NCBI GenBank assembly: GCA_965279565.1
Contig: OZ257249.1
Span: 496,001-560,000 of the forward strand
Direction of reading: 5' to 3'
Source of the DNA: Tagaea sp965279565
GTDB lineage: Bacteria > Pseudomonadota > Alphaproteobacteria > CACIAM-22H2
DNA length: 64,000 nucleotides
In this document: piece by piece, positions 7,461-15,349 of the stretch
Position numbering within the stretch: the stretch's first letter is position 1
Layout of the letters: each line of letters starts with the position of its first letter
Position numbers and translations under genes: made by a program
Notes under the pieces: generated by a model
The model's database searches: none
What the model was told of the DNA's origin: nothing
What the model saw: the letters and a program-made list of their open reading frames with translations, nothing else

Positions 7461-8431
7461 GGACGGTTCGGCTTCCGGGGGGCCGGAACCTTGCCTTCGC
7501 GCACGAACAGCAGGCGCATCACCTCGTCCACGCCGAGGCCTTTCAAGCTCTCCCGGCGCAGGACCGCGACCTCCGCCCCGCGCGGCGCGCAGAGCTTGGG
7601 GTCGGATTCCGACGAGAACAGCACGACCGACGGGCAGCCCGCGGCCGCGATCAGGTGCATGGGCCCGGTATCGTTGCCGATCGCGGCCCCGGCCCCCTTC
7701 GCCATCGCGGCGATTTCGGCGAAATCCGTCTGGCCGACCAGGTCGCGCGCGCGGGGGGCGACGGCGCGCACCGTCTCGCCCAGCCCCTTCTCGTCCGGAC
7801 CGCCGATCAGCACGGGCGTGGCGCCGTGCGCCAGCAATTCGGTCGCGAGCGCGCCGTATTTGGCGATGGGCCAGCGCTTGGCCGGCCGGCCGGCCGATCC
7901 GCCGGGAACCAGCAGCACGTAGGGGTCGGGCAGCTTGAAGCGCGCAAGATCGGCCGCGACCCAGCCCAGATCGGCGGCGGGCACGTCCGCGATCCCGGCC
8001 ATCGCGAGCTGTTCGCGCTGGCGGTCGACCGTGTGCATGGAATCGCGCGCCGGATTGGCGTGCGGATGGCTGCAGCCGGGCGCAATACCCGACCATTCCG
8101 GCCGCCCCGGCCCCATCAGGCGGAAATAGAGCGACGAGCGGTCGGATGTCTGCAGGTCGTAGACGCGCGCGAAGTTGCCGCCGCGCAGGCGGCGGCGCAG
8201 CGCCAGCAGGCCCGGCAGGTTCAGCTTGTGCGGGCGCGGATCGATCCACACCTCGTCGGCATAGGGGCTCGCGCGCACGAAATCGGCGAAGGGTGCACTC
8301 GTCATCAGCACGATGCGCGCACCCGCATGGTGCCGGCGGATCGCCGCCAGGGGCCCCAGTGCCTGCACCACGTCGCCCAGCGCGCCGAGCTTGATGACGA
8401 GGATGTTGGGCGGAACGTCCGGTTCGCTCAT
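7457..8431 (-). CDS. glycosyltransferase family 9 (heptosyltransferase-like)
   Basis: 324 residues. N-terminal ILVIKLGALGDVVQALGPLAAIRRHH is the GT9 opening; VLLVPGGSAGRPAKRWP marks the start of the C-terminal nucleotide-binding domain and GNDTGPMHLIAAAG (about 265-278) is the family signature near the donor site. Such enzymes add heptose or similar sugars to the lipopolysaccharide core at the cytoplasmic face of the inner membrane. The ATG overlaps the stop of the upstream GT4 gene by ATGA, so the two act as one unit. The exact sugar is not predictable. Confidence 0.88.
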   Translation of the reverse strand: MSEPDVPPNILVIKLGALGDVVQALGPLAAIRRHHAGARIVLMTSAPFADFVRASPYADEVWIDPRPHKLNLPGLLALRRRLRGGNFARVYDLQTSDRSSLYFRLMGPGRPEWSGIAPGCSHPHANPARDSMHTVDRQREQLAMAGIADVPAADLGWVAADLARFKLPDPYVLLVPGGSAGRPAKRWPIAKYGALATELLAHGATPVLIGGPDEKGLGETVRAVAPRARDLVGQTDFAEIAAMAKGAGAAIGNDTGPMHLIAAAGCPSVVLFSSESDPKLCAPRGAEVAVLRRESLKGLGVDEVMRLLFVREGKVPAPRKPNRP

Positions 8432-9648
8432 CCCCAGACCTCGGGATACGTCTCGCGCAGCAGTTCCTCGTAGACGTCGAGCGTCGCCTGGCACATGCGT
8501 TCCTTGGTGAAGTTGACGCGCACATGGTCGATCGCGGTCTGCGAAAGCTGCTTGCGGCCCTCGGCATCCAGTGCCAGTGCGGCGCGCAGCGCATCGGCCA
8601 GCGAATCCATGCGGCCGGCGGTGAAGGTCCAGCCGGTCTCGCCCTCGATAAGGATTTCGGGTGCGGCCCCGTGCGCGGGCGCGACGACCGGGCGGCCCAT
8701 CGCCTGCGCTTCCGCGACGACGCGCCCGAAGGCCTCCGGATCTGTCGAGGCGGAGACGACGACGTCGGCCAGCATGTAGGCCGCCGGCATGTCGGCGCAG
8801 TGGTCGACGATGCGCGCGATCCCTTCCAGCCCGCGTGCGCGCACGCGCTTTTCCAGCTCCGCGCGATAGGCGGTGCGGCCCTGGTCGGAGCCGACGAACA
8901 GCAGCACCATGTCGCGCCGGCCGAGCTTGGCGACCGCGTCGATCAGCAGCGTCTGGCCCTTCCAGCGCGTCAGGCGGCCCGGCAGCATGACGACCGGCAG
9001 CCCGTCGGGCAGGCGCCAGTCGGTGGCGAGCTTGACCTGCCGCTCGACCGACACGCGCGCGGGATCGAACTTCGCCACGTCGATGCCGCGATGGATCACG
9101 CGCACCAGCGTGCTGGGCACGTGGTAGGTCTGGCTCAGGTGGCGCGCGATGAATTCCGAGATCGCGATGACGCGCGCCCCGCGCGCCATGATCGAATTGT
9201 AATAGCGCTTGATCGGGTTGCCGAAATTGTACGTGCCGTGGAACGTGGTCATGAAGGCCACGCGCTCGCGCCGTGCGGCAGCGCGCGCACTCCACGCCGG
9301 TGCGCGGCTGCGCGCATGGACGATGTCGGCACCCGTGCTGCGGATCACCTCGGCCAGGCGCGCCACATTGCGGCGCATCGTGAACGGGTTCTTCGACGCG
9401 ACCGGCAGCGTGATGTGCGTGGCGCCCGCACGCTCCAGCTCGCGCACCATCGGCCCGCCTTCGGACACGACGATCGACCGCCAGCCCGCCTTGACGGTCG
9501 CGGCGGCGACGTCGACGGCCCCGCGCTCGACCCCGCCGGTGACGAGGGCGGGCAAAACCTGCATGATGACGGGAACGCGCGCGGCGACGGGCAGGCCCGT
9601 CCCGGGCCCGCTTTCAGTCGCTTTCTCTCCGCCGTTCAAGGATTGCAT
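8428..9648 (-). CDS. glycosyltransferase family 4
   Basis: 406 residues if the ATG at 9648 is used. GT-B fold: VMQVLPALVTGGVERG at the N-terminus, DIVHARSRAPAWSA, then the C-terminal donor domain with PGRLTRWKGQ and the catalytic-region motif STDPEAFGRVVAEAQAMGRPVVA (about 320-340), including the E-x7-E pattern. It probably adds a sugar to lipopolysaccharide core or another envelope glycan together with the GT9 partner. The first 28 residues before IMQVLP are not typical, so an internal start near 9564 is possible. The ATG at 9648 overlaps the divergent hydrolase ATG (shared CATG). Confidence 0.86.
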   Translation of the reverse strand: MQSLNGGEKATESGPGTGLPVAARVPVIMQVLPALVTGGVERGAVDVAAATVKAGWRSIVVSEGGPMVRELERAGATHITLPVASKNPFTMRRNVARLAEVIRSTGADIVHARSRAPAWSARAAARRERVAFMTTFHGTYNFGNPIKRYYNSIMARGARVIAISEFIARHLSQTYHVPSTLVRVIHRGIDVAKFDPARVSVERQVKLATDWRLPDGLPVVMLPGRLTRWKGQTLLIDAVAKLGRRDMVLLFVGSDQGRTAYRAELEKRVRARGLEGIARIVDHCADMPAAYMLADVVVSASTDPEAFGRVVAEAQAMGRPVVAPAHGAAPEILIEGETGWTFTAGRMDSLADALRAALALDAEGRKQLSQTAIDHVRVNFTKERMCQATLDVYEELLRETYPEVWG

Positions 9649-10411
9649 GTCGTCCGACCAAACGCGCCCGGGCTTTTTCGCCCATCCCGACCCGCACGCA
9701 CCCCGTATCGCCTATCGCCGGATTCGCGGCAAGTCCCCCGGCATCGTCTTCTGCACCGGCTTCATGTCCGACATGTCCGGTTCGAAGGCGCTGGCGGTCG
9801 AGGAATGGGCCCGAAGGCGCGGTCAGGCCTGTCTGCGCTTCGATTATCGCGGCCACGGGGAATCGGAAGGAAACTTCGCGGACGGCACGATCGGCCTGTG
9901 GCGGGACGACGCACTCGGCGTGTTCGACGCTCAGACCGAGGGGCCCCAGATCGTCGTCGGTTCGTCGATGGGCGGCTGGATCGCGCTGCTGCTCGCCCTC
10001 GCCCGGCCGGACCGCGTGACCGCCCTCGTGGGCATTGCCGCCGCCCCGGATTTCACCGAGGACCTGATCTGGGCGAAGCTGCCGCCGGCCCTGCGCGCGA
10101 AGATCGAGACCGAGGGCATGTTCCACCAGCCCAGCGAATATGGCGACACGCCCTATACGATCACAAAGGCATTGATCGAGGACGGGCGGCGCCACCTGCT
10201 GCTGCGCGGACCCATCGCGTACGCAGGGCCGGTGCGCCTGCTGCACGGCATGCTCGACCCGGACGTGCCGTGGCAATGGTCGCCGAAGATCGCCGAACGG
10301 CTCGCCGGCGGCGATGTGCGCGTGACGCTGGTCAAGGACGGCGACCACCGCCTGTCGCGCGAGCAGGACCTGAAACTGCTGACCGATACGCTGGACGAAC
10401 TCGCCGGCTAG
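9647..10411 (+). CDS. alpha/beta hydrolase, ABHD10-like
   Basis: 254 residues, single alpha/beta-hydrolase domain. The nucleophile elbow is VVGSSMGGW (Ser about 105), the acid is likely Asp in HGMLDPDVPW, and the His is in DGDHRLS near the end; RFDYRGHGES is the oxyanion-side loop. Sequence style matches the ABHD10 group of thioesterases/carboxylesterases. The ATG at 9647 has AAGGA 4 nt upstream, located inside the divergent GT4 gene. The stop TAG at 10409 shares CTAG with the displaced 3' end of an SDR gene on the other strand. Confidence 0.85.
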   Translation: MSSDQTRPGFFAHPDPHAPRIAYRRIRGKSPGIVFCTGFMSDMSGSKALAVEEWARRRGQACLRFDYRGHGESEGNFADGTIGLWRDDALGVFDAQTEGPQIVVGSSMGGWIALLLALARPDRVTALVGIAAAPDFTEDLIWAKLPPALRAKIETEGMFHQPSEYGDTPYTITKALIEDGRRHLLLRGPIAYAGPVRLLHGMLDPDVPWQWSPKIAERLAGGDVRVTLVKDGDHRLSREQDLKLLTDTLDELAG

Positions 10412-10454
10412 GCGCCGGACGCAAGCAGCGCCTTCAGCCCGGTGCGGTAGGCAA
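10408..10454 (-). pseudogene. displaced 3' end of the SDR gene
   Basis: Read on the minus strand this encodes ...AYRTGLKALLASGA and TAG, nearly the same as the last residues of the intact SDR gene at 12112-13026 (...AYPDYRTGLKALFHGH). The nucleotide match is 20 of 21 over 10429-10449, then a 9-nt in-frame gap (Tyr-Pro-Asp missing) and five more matching bases. The tail uses GC-rich host-like codons and its stop shares CTAG with the convergent hydrolase, as three other convergent pairs here do. I read it as the original end of the SDR gene, cut off by the insert. It is not a gene on its own. Confidence 0.7.
10429..10449. repeat. direct repeat, left copy (att-like)
   Basis: A 21-bp segment (starts CGCCTTCAG, ends TGCGGTA on plus) that recurs at 12130-12150 with one mismatch, in the same orientation. 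Both copies encode YRTGLKA on the minus strand. The pair brackets the AT-rich insert. Confidence 0.75.
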
Positions 10455-10477
10455 ATCTCAAATCCGGGATCCACACG

Positions 10478-10485
10478 CGATAACC
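10478..10485. repeat. terminal inverted repeat candidate, left
   Basis: CGATAACC, the reverse complement of GGTTATCG at 12103-12110. The match weakly extends inward (TTG on both sides with one extra base). It lies at the point where GC content drops. Eight bases can occur by chance. Confidence 0.35.
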
Positions 10486-10487
10486 TT

Positions 10488-10518
10488 GACTATTGAAATA
10501 GTCTAGATTGCAATCTAG
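10488..10518 (+). promoter_or_regulatory. two adjoining palindromes, likely operator/promoter of the insert gene
   Basis: GACTATTGAAATAGTC (10488-10503, 6-bp arms, 4-nt centre) is followed at once by the perfect 16-bp palindrome CTAGATTGCAATCTAG (10503-10518). TTGACT at 10486-10491, a good -35 element, is embedded at the left edge; no -10 box of comparable quality is at the right spacing. The layout suggests a dimeric repressor site controlling the gene at 10574. No repressor gene is in the insert, so the protein itself or a host factor would have to bind. Confidence 0.5.
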
Positions 10519-10573
10519 CCCTACTTTAAACTGTTTTGCTAATTTATGTGACCCGGGGTTAGAGGGGCTAGAC

Positions 10574-12088
10574 ATGCGCGATGTTGGCAAGATTCAACTT
10601 CAATCGGCCACGCGCAAACCCGCTCACTTCCCTGCCATCATAAAGGCGCTGAAAGATTGGGAAGCTGGCAAGTTTGAAGCACGGCCAGATGGCGCTTTTC
10701 AAATTCGAGAGTCCGGCGTCTCTGCAACGATAGAAAAGTCGGAACAATCTCTCGGCGATCTGAGATACTTCCAGATCTCATATGGAGAGCCCGTCTCGTT
10801 TGGCACCTTATCGACGAAGGTGCGTCTTTTAGAGCGGCAGAAGGCTCTCCATTTCCAATGCACTTTGGCAGCACAATCAGCTGGTGGGCTAGTTCCGCCA
10901 AAGGTCGACGTTTGGATACCAAGATTTATTCGATCAATTGTAGACCTAGGGATTCCTTGGCAGGTCACACCGGATTCTGAGAGGGTCTTCTCGAAGTGTT
11001 TTGATGTTTCGCAGGAGCACTACCAGTCGCTCGAAGATTTGATCCTTTCTGAATCTCGAAAGCTTCCACTTGTTGTTGTTTCTTCGCTCAATGGCAGAAC
11101 AATCGCCGGCGATATACATGAAAAGATAAGCAAGTATGCGTGCGGGCTCGCACATACTTGTCGAATTTCCGAGAGCGTCGCGTGGCAGCTGACGACAAAG
11201 CTCGGTAAGGAATGGTCTTGCTACAATGGCGCAATTCGATTGTTTTGGCCGCTTCGGAAAAACAGAACAGACTTTCGAGCGCACCCGCTCTGGACTTACG
11301 ATAAAATTTTGGCCGAATTTGATAGCCAAGAGCGCGCACGAGACATTTTTTCCAATTTCCTTCGAAGGGTACTAGTTGAGGCGTCGACATTCGTAGTCGA
11401 TGATCCGGTCTATTCGGAGTTTGAGAATGAGCGTGTCCGCCAAGCGGCCGAACTTCAACGCCAAGCCGCTTCATCATCAAACGACTACGAAGGGCTTGCC
11501 AATTTATACGCAAAGGAGAACGACGATCTACGCGCCTTACTTCGGGATCGTGACGCTGAAATTTCTACACTTCGCTCAAATGTACAGGCGCTTAGTTACC
11601 CAACAAACCAGCAAGATGATGCCCAGGATGTTGGGGGCCAAAGGAACGCGCCGCCGATTTCTGTTGTCGAAGCCATTCAACAGGCCCGAGATCAGTTCGC
11701 GACAACACTTACTTTCGGAGAGAAAATCGACGAGCATGCGGCGACATTAGACGCTTCCGCAGGTCCGCCAGAGAAGTTGTATCGATACTTGGAAACTTTG
11801 AATCGACTCTCAATCGAACTTGGTTCGAATCGGGCCTTGGGCCGAACCATCCCTATTTGGCTTAGAGAAAACAATGTGGAATGCAGTGGTGAGTCAGAAA
11901 CCGTAGCAAACAACAAAGAGGCAAAAAAAAGAAGAACATTCAAAATTGATGGAAAGTTACAGTACTGCGAATGGCACGCAAAGCCGTCAGACGGCGTGTC
12001 GCCAAATTTGTGCGTTCGGATATATTTCTCGATTGGCGCGGAGGGGAAGCGCGTAAAAATCGGCTATATTGGTCGCCACTTTGACTAA
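10574..12088 (+). CDS. unknown 504-aa cargo protein of AT-rich insert
   Basis: I do not recognise this family. The ATG at 10574 has GAGGGG 8 nt upstream. Visible parts: residues 1-160 mixed; 163-240 a conserved-looking core (LPLVVVSSLNGR, GLAHTCRISES, GKEWSCYNGAIRLFWP, HPLW); a Glu/Arg/Gln-rich probable coiled coil at about 280-340; a Gln/Asn-rich linker; helices at 363-430; and a C-terminal beta-rich module at 455-504 with LCVRIYFSIG and KIGYIGRHF. No signal peptide or membrane segment. Base use is near half GC, far below its neighbours, with AT-ending codons throughout: horizontally acquired. Standing alone between repeats, a stress or phage-defence role is a guess only. The RIYF strand weakly recalls RelE-type folds. 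Confidence 0.85.
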   Translation: MRDVGKIQLQSATRKPAHFPAIIKALKDWEAGKFEARPDGAFQIRESGVSATIEKSEQSLGDLRYFQISYGEPVSFGTLSTKVRLLERQKALHFQCTLAAQSAGGLVPPKVDVWIPRFIRSIVDLGIPWQVTPDSERVFSKCFDVSQEHYQSLEDLILSESRKLPLVVVSSLNGRTIAGDIHEKISKYACGLAHTCRISESVAWQLTTKLGKEWSCYNGAIRLFWPLRKNRTDFRAHPLWTYDKILAEFDSQERARDIFSNFLRRVLVEASTFVVDDPVYSEFENERVRQAAELQRQAASSSNDYEGLANLYAKENDDLRALLRDRDAEISTLRSNVQALSYPTNQQDDAQDVGGQRNAPPISVVEAIQQARDQFATTLTFGEKIDEHAATLDASAGPPEKLYRYLETLNRLSIELGSNRALGRTIPIWLRENNVECSGESETVANNKEAKKRRTFKIDGKLQYCEWHAKPSDGVSPNLCVRIYFSIGAEGKRVKIGYIGRHFD

Positions 12089-12102
12089 TAAAAATCGCCA
12101 AT

Positions 12103-12110
12103 GGTTATCG
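12103..12110. repeat. terminal inverted repeat candidate, right
   Basis: GGTTATCG, inverted relative to 10478-10485. It ends one base before the stop codon of the rebuilt SDR gene. Together the pair would delimit a 1633-bp segment. Confidence 0.35.
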
Positions 12111-12111
12111 A

Positions 12112-13026
12112 CTAATGGCCGTGAAATAACGCCTTCAGCCCCGTGCGGTAATCGGGATAGGCAAGCTTAACGCCGAGCGCTTCCTTGATGCGCAGGTTCG
12201 AGACGCGCTTGGATTCGGCGTAGAACGAGCGGGCCATCTCGCTCATCGATTTCTCGGCGAGCGCGTACGGGATTTCGGGCGGCGCCTCGCGGCCCAGCAG
12301 GGCCGCCGCATAGGCGATCACATCCTGCGGCGGGGCCGGATCGTCGTCGCACACGTTGTAGATGGCGCCGCTTTCCGGTGACGCGATCGAAGCTTCGAGC
12401 ACGCTGGCGATGTCCTCGACATGGATGCGGCTGAAGACCTGGCCCGGCTTGACCACGCGCTTCGCGCGGCCCTCGCGCACCGTATCCAGCGCGCTGCGCC
12501 CCGGCCCGTAGATGCCGGCGAGGCGGAAGATGTGGACCTTCTGCCCGACGCGGCCGAGCGACAGCCAGCCTTCCTCGGCCGCGACGCGTGCCTTGCCGCG
12601 CGGGCCGACGGGATGGAGCGCGCCGCGCTCGTCGACCCACTCGCCGCCGCGATCGCCGTAGACGCCGGTGGTGGAGAGATAGCCCGTCCATTTCACGCCT
12701 TCGAGGCGGATCAAATCGTTGGCGTGATGGTCGAGCACGGCGTCGCCCTTCGCGTCCGGCGGGACCGACGACAGCAGGTGCGTGGTGCCGGCGAGTGCCG
12801 CGGCCACGTCGGCAAGCGGCCTGCCGCGGTCGAACAGGAACGGCTCGATGCCGGCGGCGCGCAGGGTCGCGGCCTTCTCCGGCGTGCGGCAGGTACCCGC
12901 CACGCGCCAGCGCCCGGCGAGCAGCCGGCGCGCGAGCGCCATCGCCGAATAGCCGAGCCCGAAGCAGAACAGCCGGTTCGCGCGTGCGGGGTGGAGCGGG
13001 ATCGTGTCGGGCAGTGCGACGGGCAT
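12112..13026 (-). CDS. NAD(P)-dependent SDR/epimerase-like protein (YeeZ-type)
   Basis: 304 residues from the ATG at 13026; the longer frame to 13266 has no family-like N-terminus. Rossmann start LFCFGLGYSAMALARRLL, STTGVYGD and IHVEDIASVLEA match extended SDR proteins of the YeeZ/NAD-epimerase type; substrate unknown. Its last codons (TTA TTT CAC for Leu-Phe-His) are AT-richer than the rest of the gene, and a near-copy of its 3' end lies 1.7 kb downstream at 10408-10454. The end therefore looks rebuilt by the insert, leaving the reading frame intact. The stop is 1 nt from the right inverted repeat. Confidence 0.85.
   Translation of the reverse strand: MPVALPDTIPLHPARANRLFCFGLGYSAMALARRLLAGRWRVAGTCRTPEKAATLRAAGIEPFLFDRGRPLADVAAALAGTTHLLSSVPPDAKGDAVLDHHANDLIRLEGVKWTGYLSTTGVYGDRGGEWVDERGALHPVGPRGKARVAAEEGWLSLGRVGQKVHIFRLAGIYGPGRSALDTVREGRAKRVVKPGQVFSRIHVEDIASVLEASIASPESGAIYNVCDDDPAPPQDVIAYAAALLGREAPPEIPYALAEKSMSEMARSFYAESKRVSNLRIKEALGVKLAYPDYRTGLKALFHGH
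12130..12150. repeat. direct repeat, right copy (att-like)
   Basis: Matches 10429-10449 at 20 of 21 positions in the same orientation, inside the 3' end of the SDR gene. This is the pattern left when an element enters a gene's 3' end and supplies a replacement end. Confidence 0.75.
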
Positions 13027-13078
13027 GACGGCGCCAAGTCTATGGCATTGCGACCCGTCCGGCGCTACACCCTCGCGC

Positions 13079-13945
13079 ATGAAACGACTGGTCCCGCTCC
13101 TCGCCGCGTTCGCGGCCCTGCTTGTCGCGACACCGCTCGAAGCCCAGCAGCCGCGCACGCAGACACCCGTGCAGAGCGCGCCGGCCGGTGCCGGCTTCGC
13201 GCGCCCGTTGCCGCGCCTGGAGCCGTCGCCGGCGAGCGCCAACGAATACGATGCCTGCATGCGCAAGGCCGAACGCCTGCCCGACCAGGCCTACGAGGAC
13301 GCGATGGGCTGGGCGCGCACGCGCGGCGGCGGGGAACCCGCACAGCACTGTGCCGCTGTCGCCCTGTTCAACCGCGGCTCGTTCCGCCAGGCGGCCGAAG
13401 CCTTCACCGATCTTGCCGGCCGCTTCCGCGACGCGCGCACGCTGCTGCGCGCGAGCCTCGTGGCGCAGGCCGGGCGCGCGTGGCTTGCCGCCGACCGGCC
13501 TCTGCAGGCGATCGCCGCCTTCGCGTCGGCCATCGAGATATCGCCCGGCACCGCGACCTTCTGGATCGACCGCGCCGAGGCGCTGGCCGCGGACGGGAAA
13601 TTCTGGGAGGCGATCGACGATCTCAACCGCGCGCTCGATCTCGATGCCGGGCGCGGCGACGCGCATGCGCTGCGCGCGGCCGCCTACCGGCAGCTCGACA
13701 CGCCGGATCTTGCGCTCGAGGATGCGGACGCCGCCGTGCGGCTCGCCCCGACGATGCCGGAAGCCTGGCTCGAACGCGGGATCCTCAAGCACCTGCGCGG
13801 CGACAAGGACGGGGCGCGGCGCGACTGGCGCGAGGTGCTGCTGCTGGAGCCCGACGGTGCCGCCGCCGACACCGCGCGCGCCCATATCGAACGCATGGAG
13901 CTGGGCAGCGACACGCCGCCCCCGCCGCCGCGGCCGCGCCGCTAG
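13079..13945 (+). CDS. secreted TPR-repeat protein
   Basis: 288 residues from the ATG at 13079, which begins a clean signal peptide (MKRLVPLLAAFAALLVATPLEA, cut before QQ near residue 22). The body has at least four tetratricopeptide-like helix pairs (for example about 130-270: AFASAIEISPGTATFWIDRAEAL, AIDDLNRALDLD, LALEDADAAVRLAP, EAWLERGILKHLRGD). The C-terminus is Pro/Arg rich. It is probably a periplasmic scaffold; partner unknown. It is divergent from the SDR gene, and its stop shares CTAG with the pentapeptide gene. Confidence 0.82.
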   Translation: MKRLVPLLAAFAALLVATPLEAQQPRTQTPVQSAPAGAGFARPLPRLEPSPASANEYDACMRKAERLPDQAYEDAMGWARTRGGGEPAQHCAAVALFNRGSFRQAAEAFTDLAGRFRDARTLLRASLVAQAGRAWLAADRPLQAIAAFASAIEISPGTATFWIDRAEALAADGKFWEAIDDLNRALDLDAGRGDAHALRAAAYRQLDTPDLALEDADAAVRLAPTMPEAWLERGILKHLRGDKDGARRDWREVLLLEPDGAAADTARAHIERMELGSDTPPPPPRPRR

Positions 13946-15258
13946 CGCCTGAAATTCGTCGTCGTCGCCTTGACGAGATCGGCGCGCGACATATCCGCAC
14001 CGCGCGCGTCGACGTCGGTCAGGTCCGCCCCGCGCAGGATCGTGCGGCGCATGTTGGAATCGGTGAGTTTCGCCCCGGAGAAATTCGCACCCGTCGCCTG
14101 CGCGTCGGCCAGCCGCGTGGGCCAGGTGGCGCGCGCGGCCCCGGGGGCGAGCGGCAGCGCGCTGAAATCGGCGCCGCGCAGGTCCGCCCCCATCAGGTTC
14201 GTCTTCGAGAAATTGGCGCCGCGCGCCTTGATGCCGGGCAGGTTCGCGTTCGTGAACTGGCAGCCCGTCAGGTTCGCGAAGGTGAGGTCAGCGTCGGTGA
14301 AGTCCGCCTTGCGGAACGTGCAGCGCACGAACTTCGCCGCCGACAGGCGCGCGCGCGCGAGTTCCGCACCCGTGAAATCGTAGGCTTCGAGGACGAGCTG
14401 GGTGCCTTCGCGGCCCTCGGTATCGACCCACTTGCCGTGCTCGGCGACGGCCGCCGGCAGGTCGAAGCCGATGCGCAGCGGATCGACCGGATACTTGGCG
14501 TGCGCCAGCCGCACTTCCTGCATGAAGGCGCCGTCGAACGACACGGCCGCGAGATCGGCGCCCTCCATGTTCGTGCGCATCATGCGCGCCTCGGCGAAGG
14601 TGGCGCCGCCAAGGATGCAGTTCGACAGGTTCGTCTCGGTGAGATCGGCACCGCGGAAGATCGTGCCGGTCAGGTCCGAGCCCGTCAGGTCCGCACCCAC
14701 GAGACTGGCGTTGGCGAGATTGCAGTTGGTCAGGTCGGTCTTGTTGCCGATGGCGCGACCCACGCGCGCCTCGGTCATCTGCGCGCCGACGAAGCGCGCT
14801 CCCGACGCGTTGGTCGTCGCGGTCGCGGCCTTGGCGTAGTCGAGCTGGCCGTCGTCGCCGGCCGAGACCATCACGCCGTCGCGCAGGTCGGCGCGGTGCA
14901 GGATGGCCCCTTCGAGATCGGCCCCCGACAGGCACGCCGCACGGAAATCGACGCGCGTCATGTCGGCATCGATGAAATAGGCGCGTCGCACGTCGGCACC
15001 GTAGAAGCTGGCGCGCTGCAGCTTGGCGCGCGAGAAGTCGCTTTCCACGAAACTGCCGCCGACGAACTCGGCGTCGGTCAGGTCGCGGTCGTTGAAATCG
15101 AGATGGCTCGCCTCGAAGAATTTCAGCACCAGCCGCCGCCCGCCGGCCTTGCCGGTGAGCCAGCGCACATGCGCGTCCAGCATCTGGTCCAGCAGCGGCT
15201 GGGTCAGCTTGGGCGGCAGTTTCCGGCCGGTGGGACTGAGCTGTGCGGTCGCGTTCAT
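13942..15258 (-). CDS. pentapeptide-repeat protein
   Basis: 438 residues. Residues about 1-50 are a non-repeat head; then A(D/N)LXX-type pentapeptide repeats run through most of the length in at least two blocks (about 55-240 and 295-430, for example GADLTGSDLTGTIFRGADL and TDADLTFANLTGCQFTNANL), broken by a non-repeat insert near 250-295 (VDPLRIGFDLPAAVAEHGKW). Such repeats form right-handed quadrilateral beta-helices; functions vary. No signal peptide, so cytoplasmic. The ATG at 15258 is the first that keeps the repeat frame without running into the AT-rich leader. Confidence 0.88.
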   Translation of the reverse strand: MNATAQLSPTGRKLPPKLTQPLLDQMLDAHVRWLTGKAGGRRLVLKFFEASHLDFNDRDLTDAEFVGGSFVESDFSRAKLQRASFYGADVRRAYFIDADMTRVDFRAACLSGADLEGAILHRADLRDGVMVSAGDDGQLDYAKAATATTNASGARFVGAQMTEARVGRAIGNKTDLTNCNLANASLVGADLTGSDLTGTIFRGADLTETNLSNCILGGATFAEARMMRTNMEGADLAAVSFDGAFMQEVRLAHAKYPVDPLRIGFDLPAAVAEHGKWVDTEGREGTQLVLEAYDFTGAELARARLSAAKFVRCTFRKADFTDADLTFANLTGCQFTNANLPGIKARGANFSKTNLMGADLRGADFSALPLAPGAARATWPTRLADAQATGANFSGAKLTDSNMRRTILRGADLTDVDARGADMSRADLVKATTTNFRR

Positions 15259-15284
15259 GCGGGATTTCGGGCAGTTGGAATTCT

Positions 15285-15313
15285 TATTTACCTTGCAGGT
15301 TGGATGCCGCCAA
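15285..15313 (-). promoter_or_regulatory. possible promoter of pentapeptide gene
   Basis: Minus strand TTGGCG (15313-15308) and TAAATA (15290-15285) with 17 nt between, about 27 nt upstream of the ATG. Only moderately close to consensus. Confidence 0.35.
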
Positions 15314-15349
15314 GAGAACCAACCCACTATAAAATCTGCATAATTTCTG

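Noticed and set aside
10408..10590. 60-codon minus frame as a gene
   Set aside because: Only its last residues match anything (the SDR end); the first part is AT-rich insert flank. Treated as a displaced gene end.
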